Assembly (NCBI GenBank): GCA_963781305.1
Contig: CAWAFL010000013.1
Location: 434,001 to 498,000, forward strand
Reading direction: 5' to 3'
Origin: DASXMT01 sp963781305
Lineage (GTDB): Bacteria; Actinomycetota; Acidimicrobiia; Acidimicrobiales; RAAP-2
DNA: 64,000 nt
Shown here: positions 43,395-51,987 of the stretch, one piece after another
Numbering within the stretch: the first letter of the stretch is position 1
Layout of the letters: the number at the start of each line of letters is the position of its first letter
Made by a program: the position numbers and the translations under genes
The notes under the pieces: model-generated
Seen by the model: only the letters and a program-made list of their open reading frames with translations
Told to the model about the DNA's origin: nothing
Databases searched by the model: none

Positions 43395-45638
43395 ATGCAC
43401 CTGTTCCTCTCATATACCATCTCCGGCCTGGTTATCGGCGCGGTCTATGGGATCGCCGCCTCGGGACTGGTGCTCACCTACACGACGTCGGGGATCTTCA
43501 ACTTCGCCCAGGGCGCCATCGCCATGCTGGCCGCCTACGTCTACTGGCAATTCCGTTTCGGCTGGGACTGGCCGGCCCCGCTGTGTCTGATCCTGGTCCT
43601 GCTCATCCTGGCCCCGCTGTTCGGGGCGCTGTTATACGCAGGCATCATGCGCGGGCTGCGGAACACGGCCGAGATCACCAAGATCGTGGTCACGGTGAGC
43701 GTCACACTCGGCATCATCGCCCTGGCCCAGTGGATCTGGAACCCCACCACCCCCCGGAACGACTTCCCCTTCTTCGGCTACACGGCCAAGTTCAAGTTCC
43801 TGGGCGTCTACGTGACCGACCACGAGATCATCGCCATCGGGGCGGCGGTGGCCATCGCCGTGGGCCTGCGCTATCTCTTCCAGCGGACCCGGACCGGCGT
43901 CGCCATGCGCGCCGTCGTCGACAATCCCGCTCTGCTCGAGCTCAACGGCGGCCGACCGGGGCGCCTGGCCGGCATCTCGTGGGCCATGGGCGGGGCGCTG
44001 GCCGCCCTGGCCGGCATCCTCATCACGCCGATCAGCGGGGGTACGCTCGACGTCACCCAGCTCACCTTGCTGGTCCTCGATGCCATCGCCGCGGCCATGT
44101 TCGGCAGGTTGCGCAGCCTGCCCCGCACCTTCATCGGTGCCATCGTCCTCGGCCTGGCCAGCAACTATGTGCTGGCCTATTTCCCGACCACGTGGACGTG
44201 GGCGTCCAACTTCCGGATCTCGCTGCCCATGATCGTCCTGTTCGTGGTCCTCCTGGTCCTGCCCCAGGACCGGCTACGCGGCGCCATCCTCCTGCGCAGC
44301 CGGGAGCGGTTCAAAGTCCCGAGTCTGAAGTCCGCCGGGCTGTGGTCGATCATCCTCCTCGCTGTCATCCTGCTCCTCGAGGTCATCATGACCGGCGCGG
44401 CGATCACGGCCCTGACCGTGGGGATGACCTTCGCCATCATCGCCCTGTCGCTCACCGTGCTCACCGGCTATGCCGGAGAGATCAATCTGGCCCCGGTGTC
44501 CCTCGGGGCGATCGCCACCATCTTCACCTTTCACCTGGGCCTGTCTGGGGTGGGGCTCCACCAGCGGATCACCCTCGGGGGCATCTTCATCGGCATGGCC
44601 GCCGCCGCGGTCATCGGCGGGCTCATAGCCCTGCCCGCCCTCCGGTTGCGAGGGCTGTACCTGGCCCTGGCCACGCTGGCCTTCGGGGTCTTCGTCTCCG
44701 ACATGATCATCTCCGACGTCTCCCCCCACATCCTGCCCATCTTCCACACCCACTTCTCGATCTTCACCAACGGGACGCTCAACGTCCCCAAGATCAAGGT
44801 GGGGCCGCTCGACCTGGCCGCGCCCAAGGCCTTCCTCACCACGGTGACCGTGGTCTTCGCCGTCATCGGCATCGGGCTCATCGCCCTGCGCCACAGCGCC
44901 TACGGCCGGCGCCTGGCCGCCATGAAGGACAGCCCGGCAGCCACCGCCACCCTGGGCCAGAACCTGGTCAAGCTGAAGCTGTCGGTCTTCGTGCTCTCGG
45001 CGGCCATCGCCGGGCTGGGCGGCATCCTGATGTCGTCGGCCTCCATCTCGGTCAACCCGAACTCGTTCATCATTTTCATCAGCCTCACGCTGGTCATGCT
45101 GACTGTGGTCGGCGGCATCGGCAACGTGGCCGGAGCGCTCATCGGCGGGGTGCTGGCCGGGGTCGGCTTCCAGGCCATCACCAGCACGTTCCAGAACCTC
45201 TACAGCCACCACGGCGGCCCCTGGATGTTCATCGCCAATCTCACGCTGGTGGCCCCGGCGGCGATCGGGGTCAGCCTCGGCCGCAACCCGAGCGGGTCCG
45301 TCGGCCAGATCGTAGAGAGCTACGCCCCGCTGTGGAGGGCAAAGCCGGTTCTGGCCGGCGGCATCCTCCTCGAGGTCGCCGCCTACCTGCTGGTGGTGAC
45401 CAAGGTCATGTCCAACTGGTGGTTTGTGTTCGCCACCGCCATCATCGTCTTTGGCATTCCGGTCGTGGGCAAGGCGCTGATGCCCGAGGCGTTCGCCCCA
45501 CCGCCGCCCCCGAGCGGGTCGCCGCCGTCTGCCTCGACCACGCCGGTGGTCGAGTCGACCAGCGTGGTTCCGACCCCAGCGGCCAGCGGGCCGGTGCGTA
45601 TGGGCTTCGAAGGGGGGTCGACCGGTGGCCGTCCTTGA
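43395..45638 (+). CDS. Fused LivH-LivM ABC importer permease
   Basis: The 747-residue membrane protein joins both permeases of a branched-chain amino-acid-type importer. Residues 1-290 are LivH-like (SYTISGLVIGAVYGIAASGL, the FNFAQGAIAMLAAY motif, VGLRYLFQRTRTGVAMRAVV). A linker with hydrophobic segments follows, and residues from about 330 to 640 are LivM-like (TGYAGEINLAPVSLGAIATI, VVGGIGNVAGALIGGVLAG). A Pro/Ser/Thr-rich tail closes it. Fusion of the two permeases is known in Actinobacteria. The start is ATG 43395, with GAAGGGATC upstream. The stop overlaps the first ATPase gene by 14 bases. Confidence 0.9.
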   Translation: MHLFLSYTISGLVIGAVYGIAASGLVLTYTTSGIFNFAQGAIAMLAAYVYWQFRFGWDWPAPLCLILVLLILAPLFGALLYAGIMRGLRNTAEITKIVVTVSVTLGIIALAQWIWNPTTPRNDFPFFGYTAKFKFLGVYVTDHEIIAIGAAVAIAVGLRYLFQRTRTGVAMRAVVDNPALLELNGGRPGRLAGISWAMGGALAALAGILITPISGGTLDVTQLTLLVLDAIAAAMFGRLRSLPRTFIGAIVLGLASNYVLAYFPTTWTWASNFRISLPMIVLFVVLLVLPQDRLRGAILLRSRERFKVPSLKSAGLWSIILLAVILLLEVIMTGAAITALTVGMTFAIIALSLTVLTGYAGEINLAPVSLGAIATIFTFHLGLSGVGLHQRITLGGIFIGMAAAAVIGGLIALPALRLRGLYLALATLAFGVFVSDMIISDVSPHILPIFHTHFSIFTNGTLNVPKIKVGPLDLAAPKAFLTTVTVVFAVIGIGLIALRHSAYGRRLAAMKDSPAATATLGQNLVKLKLSVFVLSAAIAGLGGILMSSASISVNPNSFIIFISLTLVMLTVVGGIGNVAGALIGGVLAGVGFQAITSTFQNLYSHHGGPWMFIANLTLVAPAAIGVSLGRNPSGSVGQIVESYAPLWRAKPVLAGGILLEVAAYLLVVTKVMSNWWFVFATAIIVFGIPVVGKALMPEAFAPPPPPSGSPPSASTTPVVESTSVVPTPAASGPVRMGFEGGSTGGRP

Positions 45639-46365
45639 GGCAACGGAAATCTCCATGGCCTTCGGCGGCAATGTGGTCCTCGACGGGGTGTCGCTGTCGG
45701 TAGACGAGGGATCGGTCACCGGGCTCATCGGCCCGAACGGGGCCGGCAAGACGACGCTCTTCAACGTCATCAGCGGCCTGCTCGATCCCACCAGCGGCCG
45801 AATCGCCGTCGACGGCCACGACGTGACCCGAGCCGGGCCCGCAGCCCGCGCCCGACGGGGGCTGTCCCGCAGCTACCAGCAGCTCGAGCTGTTCACCTCG
45901 CTCTCGGTCCGGGACAACGTCCGGGTTGCCGGCGACATCCGCAACGCCTGGGGGCGCCGGTTCCGGATCGACGTCAAGGCCGAGACCGACCGGGTCATGG
46001 GCCTGCTCGGCCTGGAGGACGTGGCCGACCGGGAGGTGGGGGAGCTGCCCACGGCCCGGGCCCGGATCATCGAGGTGGCCCGCGCCCTCATGACCAAGCC
46101 CCGCATCCTGCTGCTCGACGAGCCGGCATCGGGTCAGACCGAGTCGGAGACGGCGGCGTTCGGTCAGCTCCTGGGCCAGCTGGCCCGCGAGGACAGCCTG
46201 GGCATCTGTTTGGTCGAGCACGATGTCTCGCTGGTCATGGGAGTGTGCGCCACGATCCACGTCCTGGACTACGGCCAGATCATCGCCAGCGGGCCGCCCG
46301 AGCAGATCCGGCTCGAGCCGGCGGTCATCGACGCCTATCTCGGCTCGACGGAAGGCGTGGGATGA
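45625..46365 (+). CDS. livG: ABC importer ATP-binding protein LivG-like
   Basis: The 246-residue ATPase has Walker A GPNGAGKTT, the LivG-type RSYQQLELFTSLSVRDNV, Walker B RILLLDEPASGQ and H-loop VEHDVSLVM. The ABC signature reads VGELPTARARI, where the usual LSxGxxR begins LPT and lacks the canonical Ser-Gly-Gly. That substitution may lower activity. GTG 45625 starts inside the permease gene (14-base overlap) and the stop overlaps the next ATPase by four bases. It drives the importer with the partner ATPase at 46362. Confidence 0.88.
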   Translation: MAVLEATEISMAFGGNVVLDGVSLSVDEGSVTGLIGPNGAGKTTLFNVISGLLDPTSGRIAVDGHDVTRAGPAARARRGLSRSYQQLELFTSLSVRDNVRVAGDIRNAWGRRFRIDVKAETDRVMGLLGLEDVADREVGELPTARARIIEVARALMTKPRILLLDEPASGQTESETAAFGQLLGQLAREDSLGICLVEHDVSLVMGVCATIHVLDYGQIIASGPPEQIRLEPAVIDAYLGSTEGVG

Positions 46366-47066
46366 GCGAGGCCCCCTTGCTGGAGGTGCGGTCCATCCGC
46401 GCCGGATACGGGCCGATCGAGGTCCTGCACGATGTCGACTTTCAGGTCTATCCGGGCAAAGTTGCCGCCCTGCTCGGACCGAACGGCGGCGGCAAGAGCA
46501 CGCTGCTCAACGTGTGCGCCGGCGTGCACACAGCCGATGAGGGTGAAGTGTGGTTCGAGGGCGAGAACGTCACCAAGACCTCGGCCGGGGCTCTGTCCCG
46601 TCGTGGCATCTGCACGGTGCCCGAGGGGCGCGGCATCTTCCCCAACTTGACCGTCCGGGAGAACGTGCTCATGGCCACCCAGGTGGGAGCGGAGATGTCC
46701 CACTTGGAGGACGTGACCTATTCGCGGTTCCCCCGACTGGGCGAGCGCCGCAAGCAGCTGGCCGGGACGCTGTCGGGAGGGGAACAGCAGATGCTGGCCC
46801 TGTCCCGGGCCTTCGGCACCGACCCCAAGCTGGTCATGCTGGACGAGCTGTCCATGGGGCTCGCCCCCATCGTGGTCCGCCAGCTCTACGAGCTGGTGAC
46901 CGAGTTGGCCAGCCAGGGGCTCTCGATTCTGGTTGTCGAGCAGTTCGCCCGGACCGTCCTGCCCATTGCCGACTCGGTGGCCGTCATGCTCCAGGGCCAG
47001 ATCGTGCGGCGGGGAACGCCGGCCGAACTGGAAGACGAGCTCTCCTCCAGCTACCTGGGCACCTGA
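46362..47066 (+). CDS. livF: ABC importer ATP-binding protein LivF-like
   Basis: The 234-residue ATPase has Walker A GPNGGGKST, signature LSGGEQQMLALSRA, Walker B LVMLDELSMGLAP and H-loop VVEQFARTVL, plus the typical VPEGRGIFPNLTVRENVLM of LivF. In this protein the signature is canonical, unlike its partner. ATG 46362 overlaps the livG stop (ATGA). It ends the importer operon. The convergent amidohydrolase gene follows 31 bases later, with a small GCGCT/AGCGC hairpin at 47093-47105 between them. Confidence 0.92.
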   Translation: MSEAPLLEVRSIRAGYGPIEVLHDVDFQVYPGKVAALLGPNGGGKSTLLNVCAGVHTADEGEVWFEGENVTKTSAGALSRRGICTVPEGRGIFPNLTVRENVLMATQVGAEMSHLEDVTYSRFPRLGERRKQLAGTLSGGEQQMLALSRAFGTDPKLVMLDELSMGLAPIVVRQLYELVTELASQGLSILVVEQFARTVLPIADSVAVMLQGQIVRRGTPAELEDELSSSYLGT

Positions 47067-47097
47067 GGGACCTTCGACCGACCTCGCCCTGATGCGC

Positions 47098-48540
47098 TCA
47101 CAGCGCTGATGCCGCCTCCTGCTCGCAGACCGTCCCCTCGAAGAACCGCGGGTTGGCTCCGGCATGGAGCCGGACCGGGTTGGTGAAGGTGAACTGTTCG
47201 AACTCCTGGGCCGTAACCGATCCCCGCTCCAGCAGCTCGTACGCCTCGACCATCACGTTGCTCATCACCGGTGCATCCCAGTGGGACACGTCACTACCGA
47301 GCATCGGCCTCAGGGCGACCTGGCGTCCTTCGAAATCGAGATGGAAGCCGAACGAGATCAGCGGGTCGTCGGCCTCGCAACCGAAGTACAAGCGAGTCTC
47401 GAAGGGCTCGATGATGTCCTCCACCGTGGTGACGCCGGCGGCTGCGAACTCGTCGAGCACCGCCGGGCGCCCGGGGCGCCGGGACAGGTGCTCACCCAGT
47501 TGGCTCAGGTTGTTGGTCATGTCATCGCTCCCGTACTGCTCCACCAGCGCCAGCACCGCGGCCACGTCGAGGTTGGCCGGATCGAGGTCGTTGATGGCGT
47601 GCCCGCCCCGCTTCTCCCAGTGGCCGATGAGGTCGGCGAGCAGGGCACAGCCCCAGGTCACCCCTCCTTCGAGGAAGCCGATGCGCAGGTCGGGAAACCG
47701 CCGGTACACGCCGCCGAGGAAGAGCGCCTTGCACAGGACCTCATGGGCCCCGGCGATCCCGTTGACGTGGTTGAACACATAGTTGGTGATCGAGCGGGCG
47801 GGATGCACCTGCTGCAGGGAGCTGTGGAAGGCGGGAGCGACCTTGTTCCGCACGCAAGCCTCCCAAACCGGATCGTAGTCATAGGGGCTGTCGAGGCCGA
47901 AGACGTCGAGGCGTGAACCAATCGGTGGTCCACCCTTGGGCCCCACCGGGCGGAATGCGTGACCGGCCAGCACCACCGACTTGAAGCCCAGCTGCTGGAC
48001 GGCGAAGTCGATCTCGGCGACGGCCTCGTCCGGGTTCTGCATGGGAATGAGTGCGCCCGGTTCGAGCCGATCGCGGTAAGGGGAGAACAGCGTGGCGAAG
48101 TACCGGTTGGTGGCCCGACAGGTCGGGGCACGGAGCTCGTCGTCGGTGCTCATGAGAAAGCCCAGGGTCCACGAGGGATAGATCAACATGAAGTCGATGC
48201 CCAGCTCCTCCAGGCGGTCGTACATCAAGCGCGGGAGATGGGCAGTGGCCCGGTCTCTGGGGTCCGACACCGGGTTCCCCCACCATGAGGGCATCGATCG
48301 CCATGGGTCCACGATGGCCCGCCCCGATCGGTCGGCCTCGAACACGGCCGTGTCCAGTTCCTTCAGGGCGTGGGCCCGAAACCGATCCCCGAGCGCGGTG
48401 CCCCCCGCCTCTTCGAGATAGGCCAATATCTCGTCGTTCACCAGGGGCATGAACTCCATGAAGTGCCCGTCGGCGTCGATGATCGGATGCCCCACCTCCG
48501 ACCGGACATCAGCGGCCGTCATGTTCCTCGTCGTCGTCAT
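47098..48540 (-). CDS. Amidohydrolase family protein
   Basis: The 480-residue protein belongs to amidohydrolase-2 (PF04909): the first-strand metal motif IIDADGHFME, DFMLIYPSWTLGF, the central AFRPVGP and CKALFLGGVYRRFPDLRIGF, and the terminal catalytic Asp region MLGSDVSHWD. Relatives in Actinobacteria and Proteobacteria act on ring-cleavage or hydrolytic steps of aromatic and cyclic compounds. It is adjacent to the CitE-like lyase gene (24-base gap) on the same strand and to the importer on the other side. Start ATG 48540. The substrate is unknown. Confidence 0.88.
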   Translation of the reverse strand: MTTTRNMTAADVRSEVGHPIIDADGHFMEFMPLVNDEILAYLEEAGGTALGDRFRAHALKELDTAVFEADRSGRAIVDPWRSMPSWWGNPVSDPRDRATAHLPRLMYDRLEELGIDFMLIYPSWTLGFLMSTDDELRAPTCRATNRYFATLFSPYRDRLEPGALIPMQNPDEAVAEIDFAVQQLGFKSVVLAGHAFRPVGPKGGPPIGSRLDVFGLDSPYDYDPVWEACVRNKVAPAFHSSLQQVHPARSITNYVFNHVNGIAGAHEVLCKALFLGGVYRRFPDLRIGFLEGGVTWGCALLADLIGHWEKRGGHAINDLDPANLDVAAVLALVEQYGSDDMTNNLSQLGEHLSRRPGRPAVLDEFAAAGVTTVEDIIEPFETRLYFGCEADDPLISFGFHLDFEGRQVALRPMLGSDVSHWDAPVMSNVMVEAYELLERGSVTAQEFEQFTFTNPVRLHAGANPRFFEGTVCEQEAASAL

Positions 48541-48564
48541 CGATGGCTCCCCCGGATGTACGTG

Positions 48565-49509
48565 CTAGTCGGTCCGGCCCAGGTCCCGCGCCCAGGCCAG
48601 GTTCTTGCGGGCCGACCCCACATGGGCGATGTGCACGACGTAGCCCTCGCCCTGGTTCGGGTCGCCGTATTCGATGCGGCCGGCCTCGCGTCCCTCGGCT
48701 TCGGTGGCCAGACGGTCCAACTCCTGCCAGAAGGCGAGCTCGTCGTCGGTTGGGGAGAAGACCTCGTGCACCAGGGGGATGTGATCAGGATTGCCGATCA
48801 TCATCCCGTAGTAGCCGAGGTCGCGAAGCTCGGTGGCCCACCTGCGCAGGCCATCGAGGTCGTCGCTGTCGCCACCCCACATGCCGCTGATCGGGTACCG
48901 GATCCCTGCTGCCTTGGCATCGAGGAGGACCTTGGAGCGGAGAAAGAGGGTCTCTCTGCCCTCGGCCGACCACCGGAACCCCAACGCCTGGTGAATGTCG
49001 CCGAACCGGGACACGGCGCCGCCCATGTACAACACTCGTTCGGATGCCATGGCGATCTCGTAGGCCAGGCGGAGCGCCTGGGCGGTCTCGAGGATGGGGT
49101 AGATGATCGTGGACCCGAGCGGCCGGCCCGATTCGACCTCCATGCAGTTGAGGAGGGCGTGGGCGCCGTGTATGTCCCGCGGCCCCTGCACTTTCGGCAG
49201 CAGGATCCCAGCCAGCTTCTCGTGCATGACCGCCCGCAGGTCCTTCAGGGTCTGGCCGGTGTCGACCGCCTGCACCCGGGCGAACCAGAGGGGTGCGCCG
49301 GGGTCGTCGGAGAGGCTGGAGAAGAACTCCGAGACGATCTGTCGAGCCCGCTCACGGTCCGCCTCGGAGCACGGCGTGCGGGGCTCTTCGAGGTCGATGA
49401 CCACGGCGTCGGCACCGTGGAATCGGGATTTCTCGACTTGTTCGCGCTCGCTTCCGGGAACGAAGAGAACGGTGCGTAGTGGTCTGCTGTGCGCTCGCTC
49501 GTCGGTCAC
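48565..49509 (-). CDS. HpcH/HpaI/CitE-family C-C lyase
   Basis: This 314-residue TIM-barrel protein resembles CitE/HpcH: TVLFVPGSEREQVEKSRF, the acidic metal-binding GADAVVIDLEEP, a large middle region with KLAGILLPKVQGPRDI, IIYPILETAQALRLAYEIA and YYGMMIGNPDHIPLV. Such enzymes cleave or make beta-hydroxy-acyl-CoA or oxo-acids, for example malyl-CoA or beta-methylmalyl-CoA. GTG 49509 is the likely start, with GGGGGGACT upstream. The longer frame to 49692 adds no family sequence. Co-orientation with the amidohydrolase suggests a shared catabolic step. Confidence 0.87.
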   Translation of the reverse strand: MTDERAHSRPLRTVLFVPGSEREQVEKSRFHGADAVVIDLEEPRTPCSEADRERARQIVSEFFSSLSDDPGAPLWFARVQAVDTGQTLKDLRAVMHEKLAGILLPKVQGPRDIHGAHALLNCMEVESGRPLGSTIIYPILETAQALRLAYEIAMASERVLYMGGAVSRFGDIHQALGFRWSAEGRETLFLRSKVLLDAKAAGIRYPISGMWGGDSDDLDGLRRWATELRDLGYYGMMIGNPDHIPLVHEVFSPTDDELAFWQELDRLATEAEGREAGRIEYGDPNQGEGYVVHIAHVGSARKNLAWARDLGRTD

Positions 49510-49621
49510 AGTCCCCCCAGGCCTGGACGGCAGCTCACCATCTGGCTGCTCACGTTGGAACAGTAGCAATACATCGATCGCCGTGGCGGCGGTGACCGGG
49601 CGGGCGGTCACCGATCGTGTG

Positions 49622-49882
49622 TCAGTCGGCCCCTTCTCGGTGCCCGACCGGCGACTCAGCACCCGTTTCGACGGGATGTGACCGCCGACCATGACGGCGC
49701 AGCCCTATGGCCTGCGCCCCCAGGCCCACACCGAAGAGGGAGACGAGAACCCCCGTCACGTGGCCCAAGAACACCACCACGATGCCGACGGCCACACACA
49801 CTGCGCTTCCGAGCACTTGTTGCCAGGGCTTGGCGTAGGCCACGTGCTGGCGGAGCATCATGAACAGGCCGCCTCCGTGCAT
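49622..49882 (-). CDS. Small membrane protein of unknown function
   Basis: This 86-residue protein has one long hydrophobic stretch (LGSAVCVAVGIVVVFLGH and the following VTGVLVSLFGVGLGAQAI, probably two helices) followed by a basic tail (LRRHGRRSHPVETG). ATG 49882 is preceded by GAGGGGGGAAGG, a good ribosome-binding site. It lies 10 bases after the MarR gene on the same strand and is probably in its operon. Function unknown. Confidence 0.7.
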   Translation of the reverse strand: MHGGGLFMMLRQHVAYAKPWQQVLGSAVCVAVGIVVVFLGHVTGVLVSLFGVGLGAQAIGLRRHGRRSHPVETGAESPVGHREGAD

Positions 49883-49892
49883 CCTTCCCCCC

Positions 49893-50399
49893 TCAGCCCG
49901 CCGGCCGGCCCGCACCGGCGGTGGGCGCCCCGTGCTCGGCCCGGACGGCTCGCAGCTGCTGAAGAAATGGGCCGGGCTGAGCCGGACGGAGCCGTACCGC
50001 CAGATCCCCGAGGGTGGCCAGCGTCTCGGTGATGGCGTCGGGACCGTCCTCATGGAGTGCGGCGGCCAGCGCAGCATCCACCGCGATCGCACCTCGTCGA
50101 GCGACGTTGCCCATGTGCCGATCGCTCATGCGGACAAGGGTGCGCCGACCGTCGGAGGGGTCTGCTGCCGTTGCCACTATTCCCTCCTCACGTAAGCGGG
50201 CGACCGATGCCGACACGTAGCTCTGAGGAAGGCCGGTTCGTCCGGTGATCTCGGTGATCGAACTGTCCGGATGGGACAACACATCGCTCATCACCAGAGT
50301 GGGTCCGGTCGGCAGCGGATGAGCCCCGGAGCCCCGCATGGCCTCTTCGCCGACTTTGGTGAGCTGACGGCCGAGTCGGATCAGGTCCAGAGCATCCAT
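49893..50399 (-). CDS. MarR-family transcriptional regulator
   Basis: The 168-residue protein has the winged-helix core of MarR: LIRLGRQLTKVGEEA, HPDSSITEITGRTGLPQSYVS and GIVATAADPSDGRRTLVRMS, the hallmark DxR wing. The region upstream of ATG 50399 contains two AACGAT (ATCGTT on the coding strand) motifs at 50406-50411 and 50420-50425, a possible autoregulatory site. It heads a two-gene operon with the small membrane protein. The divergent ArsR-type gene at 50576 may be its target. The ligand is unknown. Confidence 0.88.
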   Translation of the reverse strand: MDALDLIRLGRQLTKVGEEAMRGSGAHPLPTGPTLVMSDVLSHPDSSITEITGRTGLPQSYVSASVARLREEGIVATAADPSDGRRTLVRMSDRHMGNVARRGAIAVDAALAAALHEDGPDAITETLATLGDLAVRLRPAQPGPFLQQLRAVRAEHGAPTAGAGRPAG

Positions 50400-50575
50400 A
50401 TCGGTAACGATACATCTAAAACGATGCATATGGAAGATCCTCCGCCCAAAGGGGCCAACGGGGGCCGAAGATCAGATCAGCTCGAGGTCACGCGGACGTC
50501 CGGCGGTCACAGAGATACTGTTATCCCTCAACACTTCGGTCCCCAGCGAAATATGGATCCCCTACGCTGGCGCCC

Positions 50576-51334
50576 ATGGACGGAGATGCCGATATCGCCG
50601 CCGTGGCCGAGGTCCTCGCTGATCGAAGCCGTTGCCGCATGCTCATGGCCCTCGACGACGGACGGGCACTTCCGGCCAGCCGCCTGGCTGCTGAAGCGGG
50701 TATCGCCCCATCCACCACCAGTACCCACCTCGGCCGCCTCCTGGACGCCGGGATGCTTGTCGTCGAGCCCCACGGGCGGCACCGCTACTACCGCCTGGCC
50801 GGTCCTCATGTCGGCGAGTTGATCGAGTCCATCGCCCGGGTGGCACCACCGATGAACGTGCAATCCCTTCGGCAGGGAACCAAGGCCGAGGCGCTACGCA
50901 GAGCGCGAACGTGCTACGACCATCTCGCCGGGCGGCTGGGCGTGGCCCTTATGGACGCACTCCTGGCCCAGGGGATGCTCGAAGGGGGCGACGGTACCTT
51001 CGATGCGGATCGCTCGATTCGTGATCGCCTCTCGGCCCCGGGCTGGGATGTGGCCTACTTCCTCAGCGACAAAGGACATGCCAGGTTGGAATCCCTGGGC
51101 GTCGACTGTTCGGGGGCGGGGAGGCGCCCGTTCATCCGGTACTGCGTGGACTGGAGCGAACAGCGCCACCACCTTGCCGGAACGCTTGGTGCCCGCCTGC
51201 TGAGCTGGTTCGAAGACCAGGGATGGACACAACGGCGGTCCGGGTCGCGTGCGCTGACCATTACCGAAGCCGGTGCGAACGACATGGGACCGACATTGGG
51301 TATCGACATCGCTGGCGTCCTCGCCGTTCCCTAG
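50576..51334 (+). CDS. ArsR-family winged-helix regulator with C-terminal extension
   Basis: The 252-residue protein has a winged helix like ArsR (VAEVLADRSRCRMLMALDDG, LAAEAGIAPSTTSTHLGRLL, GRHRYYRLAGPHVGELIES). A C-terminal part of about 150 residues (LRQGTKAEALRRARTCYDHL ... FLSDKGHARLESLGVD ... IRYCVDWSEQRHHLAGTLGA) follows, as in the larger YvbF-type or CadC-unrelated members. No metal-binding cysteine cluster of ArsR/SmtB is seen. ATG 50576 lies seven bases after a TACGCT -10-like sequence and could be leaderless. It is divergent from MarR. The signal is unknown. Confidence 0.85.
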   Translation: MDGDADIAAVAEVLADRSRCRMLMALDDGRALPASRLAAEAGIAPSTTSTHLGRLLDAGMLVVEPHGRHRYYRLAGPHVGELIESIARVAPPMNVQSLRQGTKAEALRRARTCYDHLAGRLGVALMDALLAQGMLEGGDGTFDADRSIRDRLSAPGWDVAYFLSDKGHARLESLGVDCSGAGRRPFIRYCVDWSEQRHHLAGTLGARLLSWFEDQGWTQRRSGSRALTITEAGANDMGPTLGIDIAGVLAVP

Positions 51335-51388
51335 CTGTTCTGTCCAGAGACCTAGCCGGCGGCTCGGTGACGGACCGACACCCCGCTG

Positions 51389-51907
51389 TCACCGCTCTAC
51401 TTGGCTCACCTCTTCAGGAGTGCGCATCTGACCCGTCTCGGGGTCGGCCGCTTTGGTGGCATCCATGGAAGCAACCCGTTCGGGGTCGACCCGAACCCGG
51501 AACACGGCACGGCCGCCTTCCTCATGGAGAGCGAAGTAGGCGTCGAGGTCGATCTCGTCGCCCACGTGGCCCATGTTGCGCATGAACTTCTTGCGCTCGA
51601 TGACGTGGTCAGCGTCGGGGAACTCTTCGGCCGCCCCGGTGATGACGGCGAAGCGCACCGGATAGCGGTCGTTGTAGACGGTGACGCACACCCGAGGATC
51701 GCGTCGGATTCTGAGCGTGCCCGACGTGGCCGGGTTCATGCTGAAGTAGATCCAACCATCCTGGTAGAGGTAGCCGAGCGGCACACCGATGGGTGAGCCG
51801 TCGCGTCGCAGCGAGCTGACGGTGGCGTAGCAGGGCAGCTGTGGGTCCCCGGCCAGAAACGAAGCCAGTTCGTCGGTGTCCATTTTCAACTGTCGGGGGA
51901 GGGCCAT
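51389..51907 (-). CDS. PPOX-class (FMN/F420-binding) protein
   Basis: This 172-residue split-barrel protein has the pyridoxamine-phosphate-oxidase-like core: ELASFLAGDPQLPCYATVSSL, IGVPLGYLYQDGWIYFSMN, LRIRRDPRVCVTVYND, and a C-terminal RAVFRVRVDPERVASMDATK. The longer frame to 52003 adds no family sequence; ATG 51907 is chosen. It is divergent from the ferritin-like protein, which could be a redox partner. The cofactor is inferred from the fold. Confidence 0.86.
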   Translation of the reverse strand: MALPRQLKMDTDELASFLAGDPQLPCYATVSSLRRDGSPIGVPLGYLYQDGWIYFSMNPATSGTLRIRRDPRVCVTVYNDRYPVRFAVITGAAEEFPDADHVIERKKFMRNMGHVGDEIDLDAYFALHEEGGRAVFRVRVDPERVASMDATKAADPETGQMRTPEEVSQVER

Positions 51908-51987
51908 TGCCCGATTACAACACGCCGCCGGATCGGTGAGCAACGACGTCGGGCATCGCCATGCTTTGCTGCGGGCTTCACGGTAGC

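Noticed and set aside
41919..43400. A 493-codon minus-strand frame under the binding protein gene
   Set aside because: Antisense shadow of the binding protein gene, with low-complexity composition and no motif.
43583..45791. Long alternative frames overlapping the fused permease (43583-45703 plus, 44274-45791 minus)
   Set aside because: Low-complexity proline/histidine/arginine-rich translations with no recognisable domains; the LivH-LivM frame has clear family motifs.
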